Below, one piece after another: positions 8,537-16,980 of a stretch of DNA of 64,000 nt (position 1 is its first letter; every line of letters begins with the position of its first letter). The stretch is from positions 1 to 64,000 of the forward strand of contig CALQIX020000008.1 of NCBI GenBank assembly GCA_943330745.2. Reading direction: 5' to 3'. This DNA is from Lishizhenia tianjinensis (GTDB taxonomy: Bacteria; Bacteroidota; Bacteroidia; Flavobacteriales_D; Crocinitomicaceae). The position numbers and the translations under genes were made by a program. Under the pieces are notes generated by a model that was not told the DNA's origin, searched no databases, and worked only from the letters and a program-made list of their open reading frames with translations.

Positions 8537-9378
8537 TAATGACAGCTTTTATCAATTCCGTTTACGTAATCTTCAATTGATTTGAGTTTGGGTGCTAATT
8601 CACTTGCTTGAAACCCTTTCACCTGTTTGTAGGTAATCAATTCCTCGTATTTTTTCAAGTAATGCGAGGATATTGGAATGTATGACCAATGCCATTTTTC
8701 CATTTCATATCCTGTTCTATCAGAGTTTTTCTTATCTGTGTATACTTGACAGAACCCAAATTTAGCCGCGTTTTTCTTCAACCAGGTATATTCTTTTAAT
8801 CCTTGGCCAGATGCAAAATAACTATTTTCTAAACTATTGATATCCATGTCCGTTCCCCAATGATGGCGCGAGGTAGTTGGCATTGAGCTATACAAAAGAA
8901 TAGTTTTTGCAGCTTTCAGGCTATCCATGGTTTTAATATTTGTATTCCATTTGCGTTCCCAAATAGCTTTCTGTTCATTAAAATTACGTGTACCTGATAT
9001 AATTTTTAAAGAAACACCGTCTTTTTTAGCTGCGGAGTACATTTCCTTGAATTTTTTATACGTTTCTTTTTGAAGGTACATGGGTTTCGAGCAATGTTCT
9101 GTTGCAACCGAAATGAAAAAAGAATCTTTTGAATAATCAAATTTCCCCAGCAAATGATTGATTAATAATGAATCATTCGGGAAGTTTGGTTTAGGAAATG
9201 ATTTTGCGATTGAATCAGATTGGGTTTCTTTGTTTGCGGGAGCTTTCATCATTTTGTGGGGTGATAAAAGTCGCGTGTTTTTATAAATACAACTGGGTTC
9301 TGAATAAGTAGTTATGGCAAAATAGCCAACCAAGAAAACACTAGATAACACAAATAAGAAAACAGTAATTTTTTTCAT
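8536..9378 (-). CDS. VanY-type (M15B) carboxypeptidase, tandem paralogue
   Basis: A 280-residue paralogue of the downstream peptidase. It keeps SGTRNFNEQKAIWERKWN, the zinc motif TSRHHWGTDMD and the catalytic EKWHWS, so both copies look active. The N-terminus is a plain hydrophobic signal or anchor (about residues 5-24) without a lipobox, so this copy may be membrane-anchored or periplasmic where its partner is a lipoprotein. It overlaps the SH3 lipoprotein gene upstream and the second peptidase downstream by one base each (TAATG), a tightly coupled operon. The pair arose by duplication. Confidence 0.87.
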   Translation of the reverse strand: MKKITVFLFVLSSVFLVGYFAITTYSEPSCIYKNTRLLSPHKMMKAPANKETQSDSIAKSFPKPNFPNDSLLINHLLGKFDYSKDSFFISVATEHCSKPMYLQKETYKKFKEMYSAAKKDGVSLKIISGTRNFNEQKAIWERKWNTNIKTMDSLKAAKTILLYSSMPTTSRHHWGTDMDINSLENSYFASGQGLKEYTWLKKNAAKFGFCQVYTDKKNSDRTGYEMEKWHWSYIPISSHYLKKYEELITYKQVKGFQASELAPKLKSIEDYVNGIDKSCH

Positions 9379-9986
9379 TATAATTTCTGAATGAATTTAC
9401 CAAATACCCATCCATCTATTCCAGATGAGGTAGTAATATGATACCAAACATCACCTGATATAAATTCTAATTGACCAGAAGATATTTTGGCATACCCTGT
9501 CTTACCTGTTTTATCATCTTCATAGGAAATTTTGTATTGATTTCCCTCGTAGCTTTCTATCATAACTGCTTTACCTTTGTTCAAAGTAAAAACAAGGTTT
9601 CCAGAATAATCGTTGTAAAATGGAGTGGCTGAACGTAAAATAGCCTCATTATCATTTCCCTCAGGTCTATATTCATCAACAATTTTAACAAGTTGACCGT
9701 TTGTTAAAACTGCCTTTCTATTTCCTTGAATGGAATGCTCACTTCTTACCAAAACGTTATTACCATTTATTTTTCCGTTGTTGCCACTTGATGCTTGCTG
9801 GTCAACTTGAGTTGATTTCCCATCCTCTTTTGCAGGTTCTGCTCCTTTATTTTTTTCTAAATTCAGTTTTTCCTGTTCAAGTTTTAGTTTTTCTTTTTCT
9901 AACTTGAGTTTTTCTGCCTCCAAATTCCCGTCCGAACAACTTGTAACAAGTAGAATAAAAGCAAAAAAGAAATTAATTCTATACAT
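9378..9986 (-). CDS. SH3-domain lipoprotein with coiled-coil stalk
   Basis: A 202-residue lipoprotein. The signal peptide ends in the lipobox LVTSC. A perfect heptad-like stretch of repeated Leu-Glu-Lys-rich units (about residues 23-47) forms a short coiled coil, followed by a Gly/Asn-rich linker. The C-terminal two thirds (about 78-202) look like two SH3-like barrels ending in WYHITTSSGIDGWVFGKFI, a typical bacterial SH3 (SH3b) signature used to bind cell wall. It heads the operon with two VanY peptidases and SpmAB. A scaffold or wall-targeting role for the peptidases is an inference. Confidence 0.75.
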   Translation of the reverse strand: MYRINFFFAFILLVTSCSDGNLEAEKLKLEKEKLKLEQEKLNLEKNKGAEPAKEDGKSTQVDQQASSGNNGKINGNNVLVRSEHSIQGNRKAVLTNGQLVKIVDEYRPEGNDNEAILRSATPFYNDYSGNLVFTLNKGKAVMIESYEGNQYKISYEDDKTGKTGYAKISSGQLEFISGDVWYHITTSSGIDGWVFGKFIQKL

Positions 9987-10008
9987 ATTTAATCCATTTA
10001 GTGATTTT

Positions 10009-10016
10009 CAAAAGTA
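10009..10016 (-). promoter_or_regulatory. Probable -7 box of the SH3-VanY-VanY-SpmAB operon
   Basis: Minus-strand TACTTTTG matches TAnnTTTG exactly and lies 22 bp before the start codon of the lipoprotein gene. No TTG is found at the right distance upstream, so the promoter is only half supported. Confidence 0.45.
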
Positions 10017-10053
10017 ATAAATTGATTTGATATACACTCATTGAATGGTTGGA

Positions 10054-11835
10054 TTAAAAACAGTATTTATTTTCAAGAATAAGTTGTTGCGCAATCTGCT
10101 GACGTGCTTGCTTTGGATTGAAAGAGCCAACTTTTGTGAAGCGTTTTACTCCCATTAACATCATTCTACATTCGTCTCCTTCAGCAAAAGAATTGATGGA
10201 GTCTTTGCCGTGTTTTTCTATGCGCGATGCTGCATCGTAAAAATGTGTTTTCACAATAGCAATATCCAATTCACAGGCTTTTTCTCCGAGTAATTCTATC
10301 TTTTTTTCTACACGAAGTAAAGTCGATTCTGCTAAATAGGTTTCAATAGCAATATCAGCAATATTCATTAACACCTCTTGTTCTTTGGCCAATGATTGCA
10401 TCAATTTTTGAACCGCTGAACCGGCAACCAGTAATAAGGTTTTTTTAAATCCTTTCAGGTACACCCTTTCCTGAGCGAGCGGCGTTTCGGGTAAATCTTC
10501 CATTTCTGGAATACTCATTAATTCATTAGCAACCTGCATTGCGGGACCCAGTAAATCCAATTCTCCTTTTAGTGCTTTTCTGAGAACCATGTCCACGGCA
10601 AGCATTCGATTGATTTCATTTGTTCCTTCGAAAATTCGGTTAATGCGGGCGTCTCGGTATGCACGTTCGACCATTGATTCAGCAGAATATCCCATGCCAC
10701 CATGAATTTGAACGGCTTCATCTACGACATAATCTAAACACTCTGATCCAGCAACTTTCAGTACAGCGCATTCTGCCGCAAATTGTTCGATTCCTTTTAG
10801 CGTGGCCTCACCTTTGGATACCCCTGACTGAATAAGTGCTTCAATGGCATCATCAATATTTTGTCCGGCGCGGTATGTTGCGGATTCCAACACATATGTT
10901 CGAATTACTTGTTCGGCTAATTTGTAGCGAATTGCCCCATATTTTGAAATAGCACGATCAAATTGCTCACGTTCATTGGCATATTTTACGGCTAAATTGA
11001 TAGCTCCTTTAGCTCCTCCAAGTACACCAGCGGCAAGCTTAATCCTACCAATGTTTAATATATTTAACGCAATTTTGAATCCATTTTCGCGTGTAGATAA
11101 TATGTTTTCAATGGGAACAAGTACATTGTTAAAGAACACTTGTCGTGTGGAGGAACCCTTGATCCCCATCTTTTTCTCCTCTGGATTTAAGGTAATACCC
11201 TGTGTATTTGCTTCAACAATAAAAGCTGTCAAATTTTTATCATCATTAATTTTGGCAAAAACAGTAAATAGATTTGCAAAACCAGCGTTGGTTATCCACA
11301 TTTTTTGTCCATTTAAAATGTAGTTTTTACCATCTTCAGAAAGGATTGCTTTGGTTTTGCCTGAATTAGCATCAGATCCCGCTCCTGGTTCAGTTAAACA
11401 ATACGCTGCTTTCCATTCACCACTAGCCAATTTGGGAATGTATTTGGATTTTTGTTCCTCGTTTCCGTAATATAGTAGGGGTAGGGTCCCAATTCCGGTA
11501 TGTGCACCAAAAGAAACCGAAAATGAATATCCTGTACCGAGGTGTTCCGTTGCCAATAAAGAAGTTTTAAAATCAACGCCCATTCCACCGAGATTTTCAG
11601 GGACAGACAGGCCCAATAAGCCCAATTCACCAGCCTTCAGAACAATGGATTCCATTAACCCTTCCTCCATTTTATCTATTCTTTCGATATACGGTAAGAC
11701 TTCTTGTTGGATGAAATTATCACACGTTTGGGCAATCATTTTATGTTCTTCATTCCATTCTTCAGGAATAAAGACCTCAGAAAAATGAACATCTTTAATA
11801 ATAAATTCACCCCCTTTTATTGCTTGATTTTCCAT
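10054..11835 (-). CDS. Acyl-CoA dehydrogenase, long form with C-terminal extension (VLCAD/ACAD9-like)
   Basis: At 593 residues this is about 200 longer than ordinary acyl-CoA dehydrogenases and matches the very-long-chain type, which carries an extra helical C-terminal domain used for dimer or membrane contact. The core has CLTEPGAGSDANSG, MWITNAGFA, QIHGGMGYSAES and FEGTNEINR, with the catalytic Glu in FEGTNE near residue 412. The extra domain covers about 430-593. It oxidises long-chain acyl-CoA in beta-oxidation, passing electrons to ETF. It stands alone, divergent from the NlpC gene, with no partner beta-oxidation genes in the window. Confidence 0.92.
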   Translation of the reverse strand: MENQAIKGGEFIIKDVHFSEVFIPEEWNEEHKMIAQTCDNFIQQEVLPYIERIDKMEEGLMESIVLKAGELGLLGLSVPENLGGMGVDFKTSLLATEHLGTGYSFSVSFGAHTGIGTLPLLYYGNEEQKSKYIPKLASGEWKAAYCLTEPGAGSDANSGKTKAILSEDGKNYILNGQKMWITNAGFANLFTVFAKINDDKNLTAFIVEANTQGITLNPEEKKMGIKGSSTRQVFFNNVLVPIENILSTRENGFKIALNILNIGRIKLAAGVLGGAKGAINLAVKYANEREQFDRAISKYGAIRYKLAEQVIRTYVLESATYRAGQNIDDAIEALIQSGVSKGEATLKGIEQFAAECAVLKVAGSECLDYVVDEAVQIHGGMGYSAESMVERAYRDARINRIFEGTNEINRMLAVDMVLRKALKGELDLLGPAMQVANELMSIPEMEDLPETPLAQERVYLKGFKKTLLLVAGSAVQKLMQSLAKEQEVLMNIADIAIETYLAESTLLRVEKKIELLGEKACELDIAIVKTHFYDAASRIEKHGKDSINSFAEGDECRMMLMGVKRFTKVGSFNPKQARQQIAQQLILENKYCF

Positions 11836-11939
11836 AGTTCCAATTTTGATAAGCTAAGTTAGGGAAAAAAATATTATGCACGCATAAAATAATTACAGCC
11901 TTTTAGGATTTTTTATATTTTACTAAAGGCAGAAGGGCC

Positions 11940-11947
11940 TACTTTTG
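11940..11947 (+). promoter_or_regulatory. -7 box abutting the NlpC start codon
   Basis: TACTTTTG at 11940-11947 matches TAnnTTTG exactly and ends only 5 nt before the ATG at 11953. A transcript from it would have almost no leader. No TTG lies at the expected distance upstream. Confidence 0.5.
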
Positions 11948-11952
11948 CAGTG

Positions 11953-12438
11953 ATGAAAAAAATGAAACTATTACTTACAATTGGGCTCGTGTTCTTTACA
12001 CTCCAGTTGGATGCACAATCAACAAATGTAAAGTCAGCGACACCGCAAAATTCTAATGCGGATGAAATAATCAATTTTGCAAAGACTTTTTTAGGAGTTC
12101 CATATGTTTATGGTGGAGCGTCTCCTGCCGGATTTGATTGTTCAGGATTTATACAATATATTTTTAAAGAATATGGCTTTTCTTTAGCGCGCACTGCTGG
12201 AGCTCAGTCTTTATTTGGAATGGATGTAACTTTGGATGAATTACAACCCGGTGATTTATTGTATTTCAAAGGAAGAAATATCAATAGCACGTCAATCGGT
12301 CACGTTGGAATGGTAACAGGTGTGGTGAATGGTAAAGTAGAATTTATACACGCTGCCGGGAAAAGTGTTAAAATGGAGACCTTGAATAAAAATAGCTATT
12401 ACGTTCCTCGGTTCATCAAGGCACGCCGCAACTTATAA
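11953..12438 (+). CDS. NlpC/P60 family cell-wall endopeptidase
   Basis: A secreted 161-residue cysteine peptidase that should cut stem peptides of peptidoglycan, most likely the D-Glu to diamino-acid bond. A signal peptide (about residues 1-22, ending LDAQ) is followed by a single NlpC/P60 domain: GVPYVYGGASPAGFDCSGF with the catalytic Cys, GDLLYF, IGHVGMV with the catalytic His, and the third polar residue in FIHAA. No separate SH3 domain is present. I chose the ATG at 11953 over the preceding in-frame GTG at 11950, because it gives a normal Met-Lys-Lys signal start. It converges on truB. Confidence 0.92.
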   Translation: MKKMKLLLTIGLVFFTLQLDAQSTNVKSATPQNSNADEIINFAKTFLGVPYVYGGASPAGFDCSGFIQYIFKEYGFSLARTAGAQSLFGMDVTLDELQPGDLLYFKGRNINSTSIGHVGMVTGVVNGKVEFIHAAGKSVKMETLNKNSYYVPRFIKARRNL

Positions 12439-12456
12439 TCGCAATTTAATCAACGA

Positions 12457-13152
12457 TTAAAACGCTATTTCTGCTTGTATTCGATGAATTATTTCTTCTG
12501 GTGAAAGCGCATTCTCAATCGAAAAATCTCCGGATTTAATTCTCCTTAAGGCAATTAAGGTCCCACCTGAATTCAGAAGCCTCCCAAAATCATAGGCAAT
12601 GCTTCGAATGTAGGTTCCTTTGGAGCATGTAATTTCGAAATCAATCTCAGGGAATCGCCTAATATCAATGGTGAATTCAGTAATTTCTACTTGAACCGTC
12701 TTCATTTCAATTTCTTTCCCGGCTCGAGCCAAATCATACGCTCGTTTTCCATCGATTTGTTTTGCTGAAAATACAGGCGGTTTTTGCTGAATTATACCCG
12801 TTAATTCCATTCGTGCTTGATCGAGCATTTTGGGTAAAATGTGTTCAGTAGAAAAAGATTCATTAAACTCAGTTTCTAAGTCGTATGATGGAGTTGTTTT
12901 TCCGAGTAGAATTGTCCCAGTGTATGTTTTAAGACCAGGCATGTATTGGTCAATTTTTTTAGTGTCTTTGCCAATACACAAGATCAATAAACCAGTTGCT
13001 AAAGGATCGAGTGTTCCAGCATGACCTACTTTAATGTTTTTAACACCTAATTTTTGTTTTAGATTCCACCGAATTTTATTCACAACATCGAAAGAAGTCC
13101 AGCCGAAAGGTTTATCAACCACCACTGTTTTTCCGGCTTGATAATCTATCAT
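12457..13152 (-). CDS. truB: tRNA pseudouridine(55) synthase
   Basis: TruB makes the universal pseudouridine 55 in the T-loop of tRNAs. The 231-residue protein has motif I VDKPFGWTSFDVVNKIR near residues 12-28 and the catalytic-loop motif HAGTLDPLATGLL near 43-55, where Asp is the catalytic nucleophile, followed by KTYTGTI. It lacks the C-terminal PUA domain found in longer homologues, which is usual in this phylum. It is the last gene of the ftsX-DUF3098-uppP-truB run, one base behind uppP. Confidence 0.95.
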   Translation of the reverse strand: MIDYQAGKTVVVDKPFGWTSFDVVNKIRWNLKQKLGVKNIKVGHAGTLDPLATGLLILCIGKDTKKIDQYMPGLKTYTGTILLGKTTPSYDLETEFNESFSTEHILPKMLDQARMELTGIIQQKPPVFSAKQIDGKRAYDLARAGKEIEMKTVQVEITEFTIDIRRFPEIDFEITCSKGTYIRSIAYDFGRLLNSGGTLIALRRIKSGDFSIENALSPEEIIHRIQAEIAF

Positions 13153-13153
13153 C

Positions 13154-13966
13154 TTACTTGAATGCTGAAAAATAGATAAGAAAAATAATTCCTAAAACAA
13201 TTCGATACCAACCCCACATGTGGAAGCCATACTTTTTTAATATTCCAATAAAGAACTTGATGGCAATGACTGCCACTACAAATGCTATGAGATTACCCAA
13301 AACAAACAAAATCAGGTTGTCACCCTTCAAAATCATTTCAAATCCTTTTTGTTCTGCCCCTTGATAATTCCAATCTTTTAGGAAAACGGAATAAAGGGTA
13401 ACTGCTAGCATGGTTGGAACGGCTAAGAAAAAACTAAATTCGGCGGCCATCCGCATCGTCAATCGTTGTTGCATTCCACCTATGATTGATGCTGCCGCTC
13501 TGCTTGTACCTGGCATCATTGCCAAACATTGCCAAAAACCGATAATTAATCCTGTTTTAGTACTAATTTGTTTTTCATCGTCAATCGTTTGATTATTGAA
13601 TAATCGATCAATAAATAATAAAACAATGCCTCCTACGATTAATGCAATCGCAATAGGGATAGGCTTTTCTAAAACTTCTTCAATTTTATCATCAAATAAT
13701 TTACCCAAAACCATAGCAGGAATTACGGCGATACCTAATTTCACATAAAAATGGAGAGAGGTTTGCTGAAAGAATTTTTTCCAGTACAAAACAACTACCG
13801 CCAAAATAGCGCCAAATTGAATAGACACCTGAAACATTTTAACGAATTCATCCTCCTGAATACCGAAACAGGAACTCATAAAAATCATGTGTGCGGTTGA
13901 AGAAACGGGTAAAAATTCCGTTAACCCCTCCAAAATGGCCAGAAAAATAGCCTCTAAGAAATTCAT
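13154..13966 (-). CDS. uppP: Undecaprenyl-diphosphatase
   Basis: UppP (BacA) removes a phosphate from undecaprenyl diphosphate at the outer face of the inner membrane so the carrier can return for wall and polysaccharide synthesis; overproduction gives bacitracin resistance. The 270-residue polytopic protein has both signature blocks: LEGLTEFLPVSSTAHM near residues 13-28 and PGTSRAAASIIGG near 152-164. It sits between a DUF3098 gene (2-bp gap) and truB (1-bp gap) in an operon headed by ftsX. Confidence 0.96.
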   Translation of the reverse strand: MNFLEAIFLAILEGLTEFLPVSSTAHMIFMSSCFGIQEDEFVKMFQVSIQFGAILAVVVLYWKKFFQQTSLHFYVKLGIAVIPAMVLGKLFDDKIEEVLEKPIPIAIALIVGGIVLLFIDRLFNNQTIDDEKQISTKTGLIIGFWQCLAMMPGTSRAAASIIGGMQQRLTMRMAAEFSFFLAVPTMLAVTLYSVFLKDWNYQGAEQKGFEMILKGDNLILFVLGNLIAFVVAVIAIKFFIGILKKYGFHMWGWYRIVLGIIFLIYFSAFK

Positions 13967-13968
13967 GG

Positions 13969-14232
13969 TTATTTTTTCGTGTCAGAAATGGAATCCTCGT
14001 CAGATTTAACTGGTTTTTTCATGATTGCGTAGAGAATTACAATGTATCCTGCAATTATGAGCATGGGAGAAACAGTTATACGAATAGGGCTAAAAAGCTC
14101 GTCTGCATTAAAATTGTTGGGATTATCTGTTCCACCACCGATCATTAAAATAAATCCAACAACATTGATTGCAACACCAATTAATAACAAGCGATAATTT
14201 TCTTTTTGAAAACCGAAATGATTGAATTTCAT
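13969..14232 (-). CDS. DUF3098 family small membrane protein
   Basis: An 87-residue protein with two transmembrane helices (about residues 15-33 and 52-70), separated by a short loop containing GGGTDNPNNFNADELFSPIRIT, shown here only as a landmark near residues 33-54. This is the layout of DUF3098, a Bacteroidota family regularly found between ftsX and uppP. Its function is unknown; the constant position suggests a role with division or the lipid carrier. It lies 10 bp after ftsX and 2 bp before uppP. Confidence 0.72.
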   Translation of the reverse strand: MKFNHFGFQKENYRLLLIGVAINVVGFILMIGGGTDNPNNFNADELFSPIRITVSPMLIIAGYIVILYAIMKKPVKSDEDSISDTKK

Positions 14233-14242
14233 AAGTATGTGT

Positions 14243-15133
14243 TTAATATAAATCGTCTATTTTCATTTTTAGGTATTTGTTTAAAGCTAACCACGTTGAA
14301 ATAAAGGTTATAAAAACTCCTAAAAAAATTAAACTTCCACCCAAAATTACAAATAATGTGGCAGAATAGGTGATTGCTAGTTCATCAAAATAATTTTGAA
14401 TGGAATAAAACAAGGTTACCAATAATGCCATTCCAAGAATAGCGGACACAAAGCCTTGCAAAATTGCTTGTATCATAAATGGTTTGCGAATAAAATTGGC
14501 TTTTGCCCCAACCATTTGCATCGTTTTTATGGTGAAGCGACGCGAATATAAAGCCAATCGAATCGTGTTGTTTATCATTGCAATGGCTATTATAATAAGT
14601 ATGACCGCAATTGATAATACGAGAAAAACGAACTGTCTGAAACCTAAGTTTATGTTCTCAATATTCGCCTCATTGTAGCTTACTTCAATGATTTGGTCCG
14701 GGAATGATTTAATCAACTTATTTTTCACTTGATTCATTCCTGCTTTTGTGGCATAATCTTCTTTCGGACAAAAGGTTATACTTGGGGGCAATGGGTTTTC
14801 TCCATCAAAAATTTCATTTAGTTCCTTCTTATCCCCTTGATTTTCATAAAAAACTTCCATGGCTGCTTCGGGGGACATGTATTTTACTGATTTAAACTCA
14901 GGCCATTTTTTGAGTTGAACTTCAATTTGTTTAATATCTGACTCATTCATTCTTTCTTGGAAAAAAACATCTCCAAACAAATTTTCTTTGGCTTGCCGCT
15001 GAAAGTCTGTTATACCTAAAACGCCACCCAATATTAGCCCAATCATAAATAACACTAAGGAAATACCAACCACAGTTGAAATATAACTCGTTCGTAATCC
15101 TTTTTTGCTATATTTTTCTATATCAGAACTCAT
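14243..15133 (-). CDS. ftsX: Cell-division permease-like protein FtsX
   Basis: FtsX forms an ABC-transporter-like complex with the ATPase FtsE and activates septal peptidoglycan hydrolases. The 296-residue protein has the expected layout: one N-terminal transmembrane helix (about 20-42), a periplasmic domain of about 120 residues with KYMSPEAAMEVFYEN and NPLPPSI blocks, then three C-terminal helices with IRLALYSRRFTIKTMQMVGA near residues 187-206. ftsE is not adjacent. It heads the operon with DUF3098, uppP and truB. NlpC-type hydrolases, one of which is nearby, are candidate targets. Confidence 0.92.
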   Translation of the reverse strand: MSSDIEKYSKKGLRTSYISTVVGISLVLFMIGLILGGVLGITDFQRQAKENLFGDVFFQERMNESDIKQIEVQLKKWPEFKSVKYMSPEAAMEVFYENQGDKKELNEIFDGENPLPPSITFCPKEDYATKAGMNQVKNKLIKSFPDQIIEVSYNEANIENINLGFRQFVFLVLSIAVILIIIAIAMINNTIRLALYSRRFTIKTMQMVGAKANFIRKPFMIQAILQGFVSAILGMALLVTLFYSIQNYFDELAITYSATLFVILGGSLIFLGVFITFISTWLALNKYLKMKIDDLY

Positions 15134-15187
15134 TTTACGAAATTATTCATTTATTTCGACCTTTTTTTTAACTTAACGGAAGGTTTT

Positions 15188-15195
15188 CAAAAGTA
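15188..15195 (-). promoter_or_regulatory. Probable -7 box of the ftsX operon
   Basis: Minus-strand TACTTTTG matches TAnnTTTG exactly, 54 bp before the ftsX start codon, in the divergent gap with the membrane-YceI gene. No correctly spaced TTG is seen. Confidence 0.4.
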
Positions 15196-15247
15196 AAATG
15201 TTATGAATGACCTTTTTTTTCTTGTTTCGAACAATTTTACAAAAAAG

Positions 15248-15278
15248 TTGCTTTTATTTGTAGTTGAATTTAAATTTA
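15248..15278 (+). promoter_or_regulatory. Probable promoter of the membrane-YceI gene
   Basis: TTG at 15248-15250, a 20-bp gap and TAAATTTA at 15271-15278 (last base differs from the consensus G). It ends 13 bp before the TTG start codon and supports that start. Confidence 0.45.
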
Positions 15279-15291
15279 TACAAGGCTTGTT

Positions 15292-16956
15292 TTGTCAGTA
15301 GATTTTGCTCTTATCGTTTTCTCAATTGTTGCAATTCTTGCATTCTTTTCCTTTTTAACAGGGAGGGATACATTTTTGAGTTTTTTTAGCTTGCTTCTAA
15401 CCGGAGCAACTGCATCTCTTATTTCAAGCGAACTTAAATCCGATCCCAGAACTGGCTTGTTGCAAATAATGATTTTTTCTTTTCTCATTTTTAATTTTTT
15501 ACTTTCTCGCATCGAGGTTTTGAGGAATATTAAGTTTGGCGTTTATGGAACAGCACTTTCTACTTTTATGCTGCTAGCAGTCGGTTCCGCGAATTTTTCT
15601 ATGTATGGTTTTGAATTCTCGCTACATTCAACCACAACATGGATTCTTCCAATTATTGGAACATTAATTTTTGTCATTTCCGAGTTGCTTTCTGGAATTT
15701 TTTCGCAATTTGTTGGGTTTGAAACGCGTGTATCTTTTCAACAATTAATTCAATTGTTTTTGCTGAGTATCGCTCTTTTTGTTGGTTTTTTTCTTGCTTC
15801 ATATTTTGGTCTATTTCTAATTGCATTAGGGTATATCGCGAGTAGTTTTTACCGAGAAGACCAAACAGCAAACAGTGGTTTTTCGCTTCTAATTTTATGC
15901 TTGACTCCCTTTTTATCCACTCTTGCAGGATTAGAGATTATAGACATTTCTATTGGAAAAAACCTGTTTGGATTAATGAGTGGTTTTGCTGGTATTTGGT
16001 TTTTGTATGTTTTGGCCCAATCTAAAGTGAACCCAATTGCATTCTCTATGATTGGATATATACTTCATTTGGTCTTTTCTGTGGTGATTATTATTTTAGG
16101 TTCACAAAAAGCAGATTTAGGTGGTCTGGACTCATATTTAGCGTATTTGGTTGGCTCAGCCATAGCATTAACTGTATATCATGACTTTAAACTGACACAG
16201 CTTGTTTATCCTTCTTTAATAGGAATCGGTATGTATTTTGGTCCGAAAGCAACCGAAACAATCACACCCTCAAACAACAAAGGTCCCGCGACAGAAAATG
16301 TTAAAGGAAAAGGAAAGTCTCTAACACTGAAGGATTCTTTTGGCGCGAAGGGTCTTTCTATTGATGAGCTTGTGGGAGAGTATGAAATTATCACTAGCAG
16401 TTCAATAATTAATTTTAGTTTGGGTCCAAAAGGTGGAATTACCACAGGAAAAATACAAGGTTTTACGGGATCTGTTAAAATTGATGAGAAAACAGGATCT
16501 TCTCTTTTTTCCGTTACGTTGCCTGTTAAAAAGTTGACAACGAATAATGAATTGCGTGATGAGTCGTTAATGGAAAAAGCCTATTTCAACGTGGGTAAAT
16601 ATCCATCGATGAAATTTAGGTCTAAAAAATTGATTTCAAAAGATGATTATTATGAACTAGATGGCGAGTTTACAATGATTGGAGAAACTAATCCATTGAA
16701 GGTTCAAGTAAAATATATTGGCTCGGTTGTAAAGGATGGAGTAAAAACACCTCAATTTATTGGAAAAGCATCTATTAACCGTACAACATTTGGAATGAAA
16801 GCGGATTCCAAAGAGGGAAATATTGTAGACTTTGATTTTAAAATGGAATTGAAAAAGAAGACTGAAAAAGAAGCTAAAAAATCTGAAGGAAAACCGAAAA
16901 AAAAGAGTGGTAGCGCGGAGAACAGAAGAGACCGATCTAGAAGAAACTCAGATTAA
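15292..16956 (+). CDS. Multi-helix membrane protein fused to a C-terminal YceI domain
   Basis: A 554-residue protein. The first 325 residues hold about ten or eleven hydrophobic helices of no family I recognise. After a linker (about 330-355) comes a complete YceI-like domain (about 357-535) with the family's VGEYEI opening, KKLTTNNELRDESLMEKAYFN near 422-442, YPSMKFRSK and the final VDFDFKMEL strand; YceI domains form lipocalin-like barrels that bind isoprenoids or other lipids. The tail is Lys/Arg-rich. The start is TTG at 15292: an in-frame stop lies 18 bp upstream and the first ATG would delete several helices. It is divergent from ftsX and 24 bp ahead of recG. A role in isoprenoid or lipid handling is inferred. 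Confidence 0.8.
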   Translation: MSVDFALIVFSIVAILAFFSFLTGRDTFLSFFSLLLTGATASLISSELKSDPRTGLLQIMIFSFLIFNFLLSRIEVLRNIKFGVYGTALSTFMLLAVGSANFSMYGFEFSLHSTTTWILPIIGTLIFVISELLSGIFSQFVGFETRVSFQQLIQLFLLSIALFVGFFLASYFGLFLIALGYIASSFYREDQTANSGFSLLILCLTPFLSTLAGLEIIDISIGKNLFGLMSGFAGIWFLYVLAQSKVNPIAFSMIGYILHLVFSVVIIILGSQKADLGGLDSYLAYLVGSAIALTVYHDFKLTQLVYPSLIGIGMYFGPKATETITPSNNKGPATENVKGKGKSLTLKDSFGAKGLSIDELVGEYEIITSSSIINFSLGPKGGITTGKIQGFTGSVKIDEKTGSSLFSVTLPVKKLTTNNELRDESLMEKAYFNVGKYPSMKFRSKKLISKDDYYELDGEFTMIGETNPLKVQVKYIGSVVKDGVKTPQFIGKASINRTTFGMKADSKEGNIVDFDFKMELKKKTEKEAKKSEGKPKKKSGSAENRRDRSRRNSD

Positions 16957-16980
16957 ATCTGTTAACGGCAATTTGCCAGT

